Assembly (NCBI GenBank): GCA_040119125.1
Contig: JBEDTR010000011.1
Location: 62,001 to 126,000, forward strand
Direction of reading: 5' to 3'
Length of the DNA: 64,000 nt
Origin: Pacificitalea sp040119125
Lineage (GTDB): Bacteria; Pseudomonadota; Alphaproteobacteria; Rhodobacterales; Rhodobacteraceae
This document shows, piece after piece, positions 35,188 to 44,076 of this stretch. The notes under the pieces were generated by a model. It did no database searches and had not been told where the DNA came from. It was given only the letters and a program-made list of their open reading frames with translations. The translations under genes and the position numbers were made by a program. The stretch's first letter is position 1. The number at the start of each line of letters is the position of its first letter.

Positions 35188-36117
35188 ATGAACCTCAAGG
35201 GCCTCCGACTTTTCCGGTATGTCGTGACCACGGGCTCCCTGTCCGAAGCGTCGGAGCGGCTGAACCTGTCGCCCTCCGCTGCCAGCCGTCTTTTGACCCA
35301 GCTGGAACGCCAGCTCTCGCTCTCCTTGTTTTCGCGCTCGCGGCGTAATCTGGAACTGACCGAGGAAGGCGCGCTGTTCTACCAGCAGATTTCAAATACG
35401 CTGGACGGGATTGACGAAATTCCGATGATCGCCCGCGACATCCGCAGCCGGACGCGCAACTGGCTGTCGGTGGTGACAGCCGCGCCGCTTGCCAATGGTC
35501 TGGTTGTGCCGACAATTGCCCGTCTGCGGCGCCAAGGCATCGACCTGCAATGCACCGTCCATGTCGAAAGCCGGTTCGAGATCGAGAGCAAGGTCGCGGC
35601 GCGCGGCTATAACATGGGGCTTATCTCGCTCCCGGTCGAAAATGAGATCATCCCGGTCGACATCATGCCGGTGCTGCGGTCGCGGCTGAGCGTCTTGATG
35701 GCTGCCGATCATCCGCTGGCGCGCGTCGGCGAAGTGACGGTCGAAGATCTGACCGCGCATCCGCTCGTATCGCTCGCCTCCGGGCAGCGCTGGCGCGACC
35801 GTCTGGAGGACGTGCTGGGCACCGCCGGTCTGCGGCCCGATATCGCGTTCGAGACCGGCTCAACCCTGGTGACCGTGGAAATGGTGCGACAGGGGCTGGG
35901 ACTGACGCTGATCGATCCCATGGTGATGACGCCTGCGACCATGCTGGGCGTCGTGCTGCGCCCGCTCGCCGGGGATCACTGGATCACCTATGCAAGCGTC
36001 CATGCCAAGGGACCACGGCCCGAGCTGGCCGAGGTGTTTCTCGACGGTATCTCGGCCCATGTGGAGGCCCGCCGCGCGGCGGACCCCGATATCGCGGATA
36101 GTGTCTATCTGATCTGA
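35188..36117 (+). CDS. LysR-family transcriptional regulator
   Basis: A 309-residue LTTR. The winged HTH covers GLRLFRYVVTTGSLSEASERL followed by PSAASRLLTQLERQL, then LFSRSRRNLELTEEG. The effector domain follows (TIARLRRQGIDLQ, then MVRQGLGLTLIDPM). It converges on the lyase / ABC importer operon, whose own promoter at about 42870 carries a dyad with the related TGCAAATT element, so control of that operon is likely. The ligand may be a compound taken up by the importer. Confidence 0.92.
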   Translation: MNLKGLRLFRYVVTTGSLSEASERLNLSPSAASRLLTQLERQLSLSLFSRSRRNLELTEEGALFYQQISNTLDGIDEIPMIARDIRSRTRNWLSVVTAAPLANGLVVPTIARLRRQGIDLQCTVHVESRFEIESKVAARGYNMGLISLPVENEIIPVDIMPVLRSRLSVLMAADHPLARVGEVTVEDLTAHPLVSLASGQRWRDRLEDVLGTAGLRPDIAFETGSTLVTVEMVRQGLGLTLIDPMVMTPATMLGVVLRPLAGDHWITYASVHAKGPRPELAEVFLDGISAHVEARRAADPDIADSVYLI

Positions 36118-36150
36118 GCGCTGGGCTGCCGGCTTTTCCCGGCCCGCGTA

Positions 36151-37488
36151 TCAGGGGTGCGTTAAACCTCGGGCCAATGCGCGCGCCTGTGCTTCGGCGG
36201 CGCGGGCGATGCGGGCGCTGTCGCCACAATAGCCTGCCGGGTCCAAACCCTCGCGGATCTCTGCCTCTGTCAGATGCGCGCAGACGTCCCGATCCGCCAC
36301 CAGCGCCTCCTGCACCGTTTGTCCGGGCCCCCGATGATCGAGCGCGTGGTGAATCAGATCATGCGCCTCGGCGCGTCCGGTATGGGGCGCCAGCATCATC
36401 ATCAGCCGCTCCGTCGCGATCGCACCGCCACTGGCGCGGGCATTCTGCGCCATCCGGGGCGCGTTGACGGCGATGCGTTTCAACAAGCCGTCGAACCCTT
36501 CGGTCAGCCGCCACGCCAGCGGAATGCCACGGTCCAGCACGTTATTGACCAGCCGATTGAGCACCGCGTCGCCCTCATGGGTGGAGATGCCGCTTTCAAG
36601 CGCCGTCCCCGCCAGCCCGCGCAACTCTTTCGCATCCGCCAGAACACTGACCACGAATTTGGGGTTCACCTTATGCGGCATCGTCGAGGATCCCACCGTG
36701 CCCGCATCCAGCGTTTCAGAGATTTCACCGATTTCTTCGGTCATCAGAAGATAGAGCTCAGAACTGATCCGCTCGATGGTCATCGCCATTAGCGTCAATT
36801 GCAGCATGTAATCCGCAAAGACATCGTTGATCGCCCGACCCGGCACCAGCAGTTCACCCAGCTTGAAGCGCGCGGCAAGCCGGACATTCAGCGCCTCTCC
36901 CTGATCCCCGAACGCGTGCATCGCGCCGACCGCGCCGCCGAAAGGCAGCACAAAGAAACGCCGCCCGCCCTGATCCAGCCGGTCAAGCGCGCGGCTCAAC
37001 TCCTCGATCCAGCCCGCCACCTTGAACCCGAAGGTAATGGGCAGCGCATGTTGCCGGTTGGTGCGCCCGACCATCAGCGTTTCGGCATGGGTGCCCGCCA
37101 TGTCCGCCAGCCGCTCCAGCGCCGATCCCAGAGACCGCCGGATCGCCGTGTCTGCCTCGCGGATCAACAAGATCCGTCCGGTCTGGATCACGTTCTGCGT
37201 CGTCGCGCCCCAATGCACCCACGCCCCGGCGTCACCGGCGGCGCGTCCCAGCAGGCGGGTCAGCGACAGGATCGGGGCATGGGTCACGCGAATATCGGCC
37301 TGCAACGCATCGATCCCGATGATGTCCAGCCGCGCCGCATCGCGTATCCCCTTGGCGGCCCAGTCCGGGATCATGCCCATATCGGCCTGAACCTCGGCCA
37401 GAACGGCCTCAACGTCGAGCCATGACTGCCACAGGGTTTCGCGCGCAAAAAGCGTGTCGGGGGTCAATTTGGGAGTGCTCGAAATCAT
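36151..37488 (-). CDS. Aspartase/fumarase-superfamily lyase (adenylosuccinate lyase-like)
   Basis: A 445-residue lyase. The superfamily signature is GTVGSSTMPHKVNPK (about residue 260), with the WGATTQNVIQTG segment carrying substrate-binding Thr/Gln and the GRTNRQHALPITFGF region with the His. Sequence style is that of the PcaB / adenylosuccinate-lyase branch. All members eliminate fumarate or a related unsaturated acid from a C-N or C-C bond. It is the last gene of the ABC importer operon (start overlaps the ATPase stop), so it probably cleaves the imported compound; housekeeping PurB is unlikely in this setting. Confidence 0.87.
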   Translation of the reverse strand: MISSTPKLTPDTLFARETLWQSWLDVEAVLAEVQADMGMIPDWAAKGIRDAARLDIIGIDALQADIRVTHAPILSLTRLLGRAAGDAGAWVHWGATTQNVIQTGRILLIREADTAIRRSLGSALERLADMAGTHAETLMVGRTNRQHALPITFGFKVAGWIEELSRALDRLDQGGRRFFVLPFGGAVGAMHAFGDQGEALNVRLAARFKLGELLVPGRAINDVFADYMLQLTLMAMTIERISSELYLLMTEEIGEISETLDAGTVGSSTMPHKVNPKFVVSVLADAKELRGLAGTALESGISTHEGDAVLNRLVNNVLDRGIPLAWRLTEGFDGLLKRIAVNAPRMAQNARASGGAIATERLMMMLAPHTGRAEAHDLIHHALDHRGPGQTVQEALVADRDVCAHLTEAEIREGLDPAGYCGDSARIARAAEAQARALARGLTHP

Positions 37489-39311
37489 TGCACGGCCTCT
37501 GGCACAGGAGCTTCATTTCCGAACCGCGGCGCGGCGGCAAGCAGCCGGGCGGTATAGTCATTGGTAGGGCCGTCGAGCACCGCTTGCGCGGGGCCTTCCT
37601 CGACGATCCGGCCCTGAAGCATGACCGCAACCCGGTCCGCTACCTGATGCACGACGGCCATGTCATGGGTGATAAGCAGGCAGGTCAGGCCCATCTCGGC
37701 GCGCAGATCATCCAGCAGGTTGAGGATCTGCGCCTGCACCGACACATCCAGCGCCGATGTCGGCTCATCACAGACCAGCGCCTTGGGTCGGGTCACGAGC
37801 GCACGGGCAATGGCCACACGTTGGCGTTGCCCACCCGAAAGCTGCGAGGGATAGGCATGCAGCAGCCGCTTCGGCAATCGCACCAGATCCATCGCCTCCT
37901 CGACGGCGCGGGTGCGGGCGGCGCGATCCGTGTCCCCGCGCAAGGCAAGTGGCCGCGCGATGATCTCGGACAAGCGCCGCCGTGGGTTGAGAGACGAATA
38001 CGGATCTTGAAAGACCGGCTGCACAAAAGACGCGCGCTCCGTGCCTGAAATCTCCGCTACCGGACGCCCGAGCATCGTCACCGCGCCTTCTGTCGGCTCG
38101 GCCAGTCCCAGCATGATCCGCGCCAAGGTCGACTTGCCCGAGCCGCTCTCCCCGATCAGCGCCAGCGTCTCGCCGCGCCGCAACGACAGCGACACATCGT
38201 CGAGGGCGCGGATGTCCCGTGTCGGGCCGAACAGACCCTTCCGAGATTGGTAGATCTGCGTCACATGCGAGGCCGTGATCACATCCTCGGCTTCCGGTGC
38301 CGCGCCGGAGCCGATCAGCGCCTCGGTCATATGGCGGATCACAGGCGGGTCCTTCAGCACGCACAGATGCCGATGGTGGTCGCCGGTGATCTGTTCGGGC
38401 GGGCGCTCAGCCGTGCATTCGGCGCGGCGATGGGGGCACCGGGCGGCAAAGATGCAGCCTTCGGGCGGGCGCAGCAGCGACGGCACCGTGCCGGGGATCG
38501 CGGCCAGCCTGCCGGGCGCGGCCCCCAGATGCGGAATCGCCCGAAGCAGCGACCGGGTATAGGGATGGGCCGGGGCATGCAGCACTTCGGACGCGCGGCC
38601 CTGTTCGATGACCTCGCCGCCATACATCACCGCGACCGTATCGCTGCGCTCCGCGACCACGGCCAGATCGTGGGAAATCAGGATCATCCCCATCTGGCGT
38701 TCGCGCCTGAGATCATCGAGCAGGTCGAGGATCTGCGCTTGCACCGTCACATCCAGCGCGGTCGTAGGCTCATCCGCGATCAACAGGTCAGGGTCGAGCA
38801 TCAGCGTCATGGCGATCATGACCCTCTGGCGCTGGCCCCCGGACATCTGATGCGGAAATTGGCTCATCCGGGTTTCGGGATCGGGGATGCCGACGCGGTC
38901 GAGCAGATCAATCGCCTTCTTGCGGGCGGCGCCTGCCGATAGCATGCCACGGGCGGTCACGGCCTCGGTCATCTGGCGCCCGATGGAATAGACCGGATTG
39001 AGCGAGGTCATGGGCTCTTGAAAGATCATGCCGATGCGCGGCCCTGAAATATCGCGGGCAAAGGCCGGATCGCTCAGCGATGTCAGGTCCTGCCCGTCGA
39101 ATTCCAGACGCGTGCTGCGGCACGCGGCCCCGCGCGGCAGCAGCCGCATCAATGCCAGCGCGGTGAGCGATTTGCCCGAGCCGCTTTCCCCGACAATGCC
39201 CAAAGACTGCCCCGCGCCAATCGACAGGCTGACATCACGCACCGCGTGCAAACAGCCATCCGGCAGATTGAGCGACACATGCAGGTTGCGAATATCGAGA
39301 AGCGTTTTCAT
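37485..39311 (-). CDS. Peptide/opine-type ABC importer ATPase, fused double NBD (DppD-DppF)
   Basis: A 608-residue protein with two complete ATP-binding domains. NBD1 has Walker A GESGSGKS, signature MSGGQRQR and Walker B LLIADEPTTALD. It ends with the oligopeptide-transporter tail containing the Cys cluster FAARCPHRRAEC that binds an Fe-S cluster in DppD-type proteins. NBD2 repeats GESGSGKS, LSGGQRQR and LVCDEPTSALD. Dpp/Opp systems usually have two separate ATPases; the fusion is common in Rhizobiales and Rhodobacterales. Both ends overlap neighbouring genes by 4 bases. Confidence 0.94.
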   Translation of the reverse strand: MKTLLDIRNLHVSLNLPDGCLHAVRDVSLSIGAGQSLGIVGESGSGKSLTALALMRLLPRGAACRSTRLEFDGQDLTSLSDPAFARDISGPRIGMIFQEPMTSLNPVYSIGRQMTEAVTARGMLSAGAARKKAIDLLDRVGIPDPETRMSQFPHQMSGGQRQRVMIAMTLMLDPDLLIADEPTTALDVTVQAQILDLLDDLRRERQMGMILISHDLAVVAERSDTVAVMYGGEVIEQGRASEVLHAPAHPYTRSLLRAIPHLGAAPGRLAAIPGTVPSLLRPPEGCIFAARCPHRRAECTAERPPEQITGDHHRHLCVLKDPPVIRHMTEALIGSGAAPEAEDVITASHVTQIYQSRKGLFGPTRDIRALDDVSLSLRRGETLALIGESGSGKSTLARIMLGLAEPTEGAVTMLGRPVAEISGTERASFVQPVFQDPYSSLNPRRRLSEIIARPLALRGDTDRAARTRAVEEAMDLVRLPKRLLHAYPSQLSGGQRQRVAIARALVTRPKALVCDEPTSALDVSVQAQILNLLDDLRAEMGLTCLLITHDMAVVHQVADRVAVMLQGRIVEEGPAQAVLDGPTNDYTARLLAAAPRFGNEAPVPEAVQ

Positions 39312-40237
39312 TCGTTTCGGCCCTCCGGCGAGGCGATGTCGCGCAGACCGTCGCCCATCAGGTTCGCGCCAATAACAAGCAAGAACAGGCAGATCCCCGG
39401 CAACACGACCAGCCACGGGCGATAGAACATGGCCTGTTTGCCCTCGGCGATCATCAGCCCCCATGACGGCGTGGGCGGCTGGATGCCCACCCCAAGGAAG
39501 CTGAGCGAGCTTTCGGCCAGGATCGCGATGCCCAGCTCGAAGGTGAAGATCACGATGATGGAGCTCAGCAGATTGGGCATGATCTCGTGCCAGATGATCT
39601 GGCGCGAACTGGCACCGGATGCAGCGGCGGCGGCGACGAAATCCTGACTTCGGATGCGCTGGGTCGCGGCGCGCGTGACGACCAGATAATAGGTCCAGTG
39701 CAACACGCCCACGATGCCGATCACCACCCAGATCGACGGGCCGATGATGAACACCAGCGCCATTGCCAATAGCAGGCCGGGCAGGGCCAGTTGCGCCGTG
39801 AGCAGGAAACTGATGCCGTGATCCACCCAGCCGCCGAAATACCCGGCGATCACCCCAAGCGTCACCCCGATCAGCAACCCGACGGTCGCCGCGCCAAGGC
39901 CGATGGTGATCGACACGCGCGTGCCGTAGATCAGCCGGCTCAGGTAATCGCGGCCATTCTGATCGGTGCCCAGCAGGTAATCCCAGCTGCCGCCCTCCGA
40001 CCAGACCGGCGGCAACATCCGCGACGACAGCGATTGCGCATAGGGATCATGCGGCGCCAGAAGCGGGGCGAAAATCGCGATCAGCACGATGGTCAGGATC
40101 AGCAGCGCACCGATGAGAAACCCGGTATGCCCAACGATCCGTTGGCGAAAAATCTGGCGCGGCGACAGGGTGGAGGTGTTGTCCTCCTCGATGCCCGCGT
40201 CTGCTACGGCAGAAAGCGAAAGGTCAGTATGGGTCAT
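39308..40237 (-). CDS. ABC importer permease, DppC/OppC type
   Basis: A 309-residue inner-membrane protein with six predicted helices. The N-terminal QRIVGHTGFLIGALLILTIVLIAIFAPLLAPHDPY region and the LLGTDQNGRDYLSRLIYGTR loop are hallmarks of DppC proteins; the coupling EAA-type loop contains VAAAAASGASSRQIIWHEIMPN. It should dimerise with the DppB-type permease encoded upstream. Overlaps with both neighbours show tight coupling. Confidence 0.94.
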   Translation of the reverse strand: MTHTDLSLSAVADAGIEEDNTSTLSPRQIFRQRIVGHTGFLIGALLILTIVLIAIFAPLLAPHDPYAQSLSSRMLPPVWSEGGSWDYLLGTDQNGRDYLSRLIYGTRVSITIGLGAATVGLLIGVTLGVIAGYFGGWVDHGISFLLTAQLALPGLLLAMALVFIIGPSIWVVIGIVGVLHWTYYLVVTRAATQRIRSQDFVAAAAASGASSRQIIWHEIMPNLLSSIIVIFTFELGIAILAESSLSFLGVGIQPPTPSWGLMIAEGKQAMFYRPWLVVLPGICLFLLVIGANLMGDGLRDIASPEGRNE

Positions 40238-41151
40238 CCGATCCGGATCCTTGGGTCGAGCGCCGCATTCAGGATGTCAGCGATCAGGTTCATGACGACA
40301 AAGACGATGGCAAAGACGAAGATCAGCATCTGCACGGTGGGAATATCCGCGCCGAGGATCGACTCGAGCGCCAACCGCCCCAGCCCGTTGATGGCAAAGA
40401 TCGACTCGGTGATGACCGAGCCGCCGAATTTCTGGCCCAACTGCACCGCGAGCACCGAAATCACCGGCAGCAGCGCGTTGCGCATCGCGTGGCGCCGCAG
40501 CAGCGGCCAGCCGCGAAAGCCCTTCGACCGGGCGGTGCGCACATAATCGGCGCCCATGACCTCGATCAGGCCGGTGCGCGTCAGCCGCATCACGGCGGGC
40601 ACGGAGGAGGCGCCCAGCACGAAGGCCGGCAACACGAAATGTTTCCATGTGTCGTCGCCCGACACCGGAAAGATCGGCATCATCACCCCGAACAGGATGA
40701 TCATGATGAGCCCCAGCCAGAAGTTGGGAACCGCCTGCGCAGACACCGCCACGCCAAGCGCGACCCGGTCGATCCAGCTATTGGGGTTCAGCGCGGCAAG
40801 CGCGCCCAGAGGAATGGCGATGATGATGGTGACGCTCAGCGCCGAAAGCGCGAGGGTGATCGTCTCATCGGCGCGGTCGGCGACCAGTTCCGCCACGGGT
40901 TTGTGCCAGTAATAGCTTTCCCCGAAATCACCGCGCAGCACCCCGCCGAGCCAGTCGAAGTAGCGCACGGACAGGGGCCGATCCAGCCCGTAACGGGCGC
41001 GGATGGCCTCGATCACTTCGGGCGTGGCGTCCTCACCAGCGATGGCCTGAGCGGGGTCTGCCGCGACATTCAGCAGCAAAAACGCCGCCAAAGACACGGT
41101 AAAGGCAACAAGAAGCGCGAGCAGGCCGCGCAGGGCGATATATCGCAACAT
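40234..41151 (-). CDS. ABC importer permease, DppB/OppB type
   Basis: A 305-residue inner-membrane protein. LRYIALRGLLALLVAFTVSL begins the first helix, the conserved RARYGLDRPLSVRYFDWLGGVLRGDFGESY segment is periplasmic, and the coupling loop reads DYVRTARSKGFRGWPLLRRHAMRNALLPV. These are standard for DppB-like permeases. It pairs with the next gene's DppC-type protein. Confidence 0.94.
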   Translation of the reverse strand: MLRYIALRGLLALLVAFTVSLAAFLLLNVAADPAQAIAGEDATPEVIEAIRARYGLDRPLSVRYFDWLGGVLRGDFGESYYWHKPVAELVADRADETITLALSALSVTIIIAIPLGALAALNPNSWIDRVALGVAVSAQAVPNFWLGLIMIILFGVMMPIFPVSGDDTWKHFVLPAFVLGASSVPAVMRLTRTGLIEVMGADYVRTARSKGFRGWPLLRRHAMRNALLPVISVLAVQLGQKFGGSVITESIFAINGLGRLALESILGADIPTVQMLIFVFAIVFVVMNLIADILNAALDPRIRIG

Positions 41152-41287
41152 GGAAACAGGGTCCTTTCAGGCAGGTGCCTCACCATGGCCGCGCGGCGCG
41201 GGCGCCGCTATGGGGCAGGGCTGGCCTTGTGCCGAGGAACGGCAAGGTGCGCGTGCGGAGGCCGGGATCGGCCTCCGCGAGACTGCG

Positions 41288-42817
41288 TCACTTCCAGCGG
41301 GCGTTCTGCAACCGGGGCAGGCCGTCAGGATCCATCGGAAACTCCAGATGAGGCGAGACGAGATAATTCGCCGAATAGGAGAAGAGCGGCGCCCAATAGG
41401 CTTCGTCCGCGATCTTGCCGACTGCCTCGGTATAGATCGCCTTGCGCGCGTCCTGATCGTTGGTTTGCTCGGCGGACAGCACCAGTTCGGCAAGCTCCGC
41501 ATCCCCAGACATGTCCCGATCAGACTCGCCCGAGAAATGGATGCGGGCAATCGCGGCCGTATCAGCCGTGCCGCCCGATCCCCAAGTCCCGAAATAGGCC
41601 GGGATCTCCCGCGCGGCGCGGGCTTGGTTCAGGCTTTCAAGCTTCACATACCGCAGGTTCACGTCGATCCCGATCTTGGTCAGATCCGATGCAATCGCCT
41701 CGGACGCAGCCTTGTCGCGATAGGCCCACAGCTCCAGCGGGAATCCGTCGGGGTAACCGGCTTCGGCCAGCAGCGCCTTCGCTTTTTCGGGGTCGTAGGG
41801 ATAGGCGGCAGAGGATTGGTCACAGCCGAATTGCGCGGGATGGCAGGCGGTGTGGATCGCTTCGGCCGAGCCGCCGATCAGGTATTCCGCCATTTCCGGC
41901 GTGTTCAGCGCATGGTTGATCGCGCGTCGCACCAACACATTGGTCAGCGGACCGTCGGGATCAGTATAGCCGCCCGCATCCAGCACTAGAAAACCGATGC
42001 GCAGGTCAGGACCGCTCAGATGCGCGGCCATCGGCGTGGCGCCCAGGCTTTCCGCCAGATCGAGCGGCACCTTGAACATCCAGTCGATCCCGCCGGACAT
42101 CAGTTCGGCCTGCTGCGTGCCGACGTCGGGAATGTTGCGCACAACGATATTCTCGATTTCGGGGGCCTCACCGAAATATCCGTCGAAGCGTTTGAGAACC
42201 AGTTCGGTGCCGGGCTCGAAGCTGACCACCTGATAGGGACCGGTGCCGATCAGCTCGCTCGACATCGCATCGCGGTCGATCTCGCCATCCGCGTTATAAG
42301 TGCCATCCTTGCGGATCATCACCCGGTTGGCCATGTCGCGAATAACCAGCGGATAGACCGATTTGAGGTTGAAACGCACGGTGTTCGGGCCCGTGACCTC
42401 CGCAGTGTCGAGCCAGCGCCCGACCACGCCGGTTGCATTCGACTCGCTCTCCTCGCTGGCGATCCAATTGTAGGTATAGGCGACATCGGCGGGGGTCAGC
42501 GCGCTGCCATCATGGAAGGTGACATCGTCGCGCAGGGTCACATCCAGCGTCAGTTCGTCGACCCAGTCATAGCTGGACGCCATCGCCGGTTTCACTTCCT
42601 GCGTTTCGGGATCGAGGTCGAACAGCGCGGCATCGGTCAACTGCGCGAGGATGATATATTCGCGTTTGGTTGTGTAATTGTAATCGAGGTTCAGGATTTC
42701 TTCGGCCATGGCGGCGCGAAGGGTGTCATCCTCCGGGCTGGCATGGGCCGGCCCCATGGACAGGGCAAGCGCAAGGGCGCTCGCGGCGCAAATGCTGCGT
42801 CGGCACAGATAATTCAT
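41288..42817 (-). CDS. ABC importer substrate-binding protein (SBP family 5)
   Basis: A 509-residue periplasmic binding protein. The signal peptide ends near GPAHA-SPEDD. The family-5 pattern is visible: LTDAALFDLDPETQEVKPAMASSYDWV, DVTFHDGSALTPADVAYTYNW, LIGTGPYQVVSFEPGTELVLKRFDGYF and ALLAEAGYPDGFPLELWAY. These proteins bind peptides, opines or nickel chelates; the ligand cannot be read. It is the first gene of the operon, with a 136-base gap before the permease, where high expression of the binding protein is usual. Confidence 0.93.
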   Translation of the reverse strand: MNYLCRRSICAASALALALSMGPAHASPEDDTLRAAMAEEILNLDYNYTTKREYIILAQLTDAALFDLDPETQEVKPAMASSYDWVDELTLDVTLRDDVTFHDGSALTPADVAYTYNWIASEESESNATGVVGRWLDTAEVTGPNTVRFNLKSVYPLVIRDMANRVMIRKDGTYNADGEIDRDAMSSELIGTGPYQVVSFEPGTELVLKRFDGYFGEAPEIENIVVRNIPDVGTQQAELMSGGIDWMFKVPLDLAESLGATPMAAHLSGPDLRIGFLVLDAGGYTDPDGPLTNVLVRRAINHALNTPEMAEYLIGGSAEAIHTACHPAQFGCDQSSAAYPYDPEKAKALLAEAGYPDGFPLELWAYRDKAASEAIASDLTKIGIDVNLRYVKLESLNQARAAREIPAYFGTWGSGGTADTAAIARIHFSGESDRDMSGDAELAELVLSAEQTNDQDARKAIYTEAVGKIADEAYWAPLFSYSANYLVSPHLEFPMDPDGLPRLQNARWK

Positions 42818-42865
42818 AGGTTCCTCCCTTATGATCTGACGACCTTAGCGCAGGAGCGAAGCTGT

Positions 42866-42903
42866 CAGAATTGCAAAGATACAAAGTTTAGGTGCAAATT
42901 CTG
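42866..42903. promoter_or_regulatory. Inverted repeat in ABC importer promoter (candidate LysR site)
   Basis: CAGAATTGCA faces TGCAAATTCTG across 17 bases (arms match except for one missing T), about 50-85 bases upstream of the binding-protein start. It shares the TGCAA element with the dyad in front of the LysR gene at 35188. Confidence 0.45.
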
Positions 42904-43275
42904 CACATGTGCTGCCGCCAGACCGGCTGTATCCTGCCAACGAACGGCGCATGTCCTCGCTAAGTCAATGACTTGGCGCGCGGCGCATGAGGGGCCTCGG
43001 GCCTGCCCAATGACCTCCGCCAATCACGCAATCTGGCAAGATTCGGCTCCCCCAACGGTTTGCCCGCGTGAAAGAATAAATGCACAGAGCCACGCTTGGG
43101 ATGGTGCAGCCGCCGCTGCGCCAGACCTGCGCGGGCTCACGGGATCGGGCGGTTTGCGCGACGGTCAAACCCGATCAATCCGGCGACGCCCGGCCTGCGT
43201 AAACATGTAGCGTGGTAATGATTGACCCTGCTGTTGTGCTGGTAAACACTCCCGCCAAGGATCGAGGCGAAGCTA

Positions 43276-43290
43276 TTGATTACCAATCAA
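43276..43290. promoter_or_regulatory. TTGATT-ACC-AATCAA dyad at the PP2C gene start
   Basis: Perfect 6-base arms around ACC lie immediately before ATG 43291. It could be an operator overlapping the transcript start, or it could sequester the ribosome-binding region. Confidence 0.4.
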
Positions 43291-43302
43291 ATGATGGGAC
43301 AG

Positions 43303-44070
43303 ATGTTCAAGTTTGAAACCGGCACCGTCAGCCATACCGGCGTCGTGCGTAATCACAATGAAGACAGCTGCCTGGCCCAACCTGACGCTGGCCTGTGGGT
43401 CGTGGCCGATGGCATGGGCGGGCATCACGGCGGGGATTATGCCTCCGCGCTGATCGTGGAGCATCTGGAACGCTTGGACGTGCCCGGCTCCGCACCCGAT
43501 CTACAGGCCCGTTTCCTTGAGCGGATCACCGACGCCAACAAGGAAATTCACACCCATGGCGCACAGGTCGGCGCGATCATCGGCTCCACCGTCGTGGCGC
43601 TGCTGGCATTCGGGGAGCATTACGCCTGCATCTGGTCTGGCGACAGCCGGATCTATGTGATCCGCGACGGCCGACTGACGCAGCTCAGCCGCGATCATAC
43701 TGAGGCCAACGAGCTTCTGGATCGCGGCGCGATCACGCAGGAGGAGGCCGATAACTGGCCCCGCAAGAACGTCATCACCCGCGCCATCGGTGTCAGCGCC
43801 GAGGTGGACCTCGATCATCGTTACGGCACCCTGCGAAATCGCGACACCTTTGTCTTGTGTTCCGATGGGCTGACCGCGCATGTGGAGGATGCCGAGATCC
43901 TCGAGATCGCGCAAAAGCATCAGCCGCAGCGCGCCTGCGACCAGCTTCTCGATCTGACGCTGGAGCGGGGCGCCACCGACAACACGACGGTGATGATCGT
44001 CCGTGCCTTCGAGCCATCCGAGGCCGGCCCCATCCCCGATAGTCACGAGCTTCCCGAGAAGGGAGCGTAA
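43303..44070 (+). CDS. PP2C-family serine/threonine protein phosphatase
   Basis: A 255-residue PPM phosphatase. Metal-binding aspartates occur in RNHNEDSCL, WVVADGMGGHHGG, IWSGDSRIYV, LCSDGLTAHV and GATDNTTVMIV, the full set for an active enzyme. ATG 43303 (MFKFETGTVSHTG) fits family starts; ATG 43291/43294 or TTG 43276 would add a few residues but lack a ribosome-binding site. It is 6 bases upstream of a Ser/Thr kinase gene, so the two probably act on the same substrates in opposition. Confidence 0.92.
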   Translation: MFKFETGTVSHTGVVRNHNEDSCLAQPDAGLWVVADGMGGHHGGDYASALIVEHLERLDVPGSAPDLQARFLERITDANKEIHTHGAQVGAIIGSTVVALLAFGEHYACIWSGDSRIYVIRDGRLTQLSRDHTEANELLDRGAITQEEADNWPRKNVITRAIGVSAEVDLDHRYGTLRNRDTFVLCSDGLTAHVEDAEILEIAQKHQPQRACDQLLDLTLERGATDNTTVMIVRAFEPSEAGPIPDSHELPEKGA

Positions 44071-44076
44071 GGCAAT

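Larger units (their letters stand above)
42818..43302. other. Divergent region between ABC importer operon and PP2C gene
   Basis: About 480 bases. The left part carries the importer promoter with a LysR-type dyad; the right end carries a TTGATT/AATCAA dyad next to the PP2C start. Between about 42930 and 43250 nothing convincing was found; open frames there are not accepted. Confidence 0.5.

Noticed and set aside
36118..36150. GC-rich inverted segment between convergent LysR and lyase genes as terminator
   Set aside because: Arms GGGC..CCGG and CCGGCCC pair imperfectly and there is no T-run; too weak to annotate.
42020..43210. 396-residue plus-strand frame across the ABC importer promoter
   Set aside because: Mostly antisense to the substrate-binding protein; the part in the spacer has non-protein composition and no start signals.
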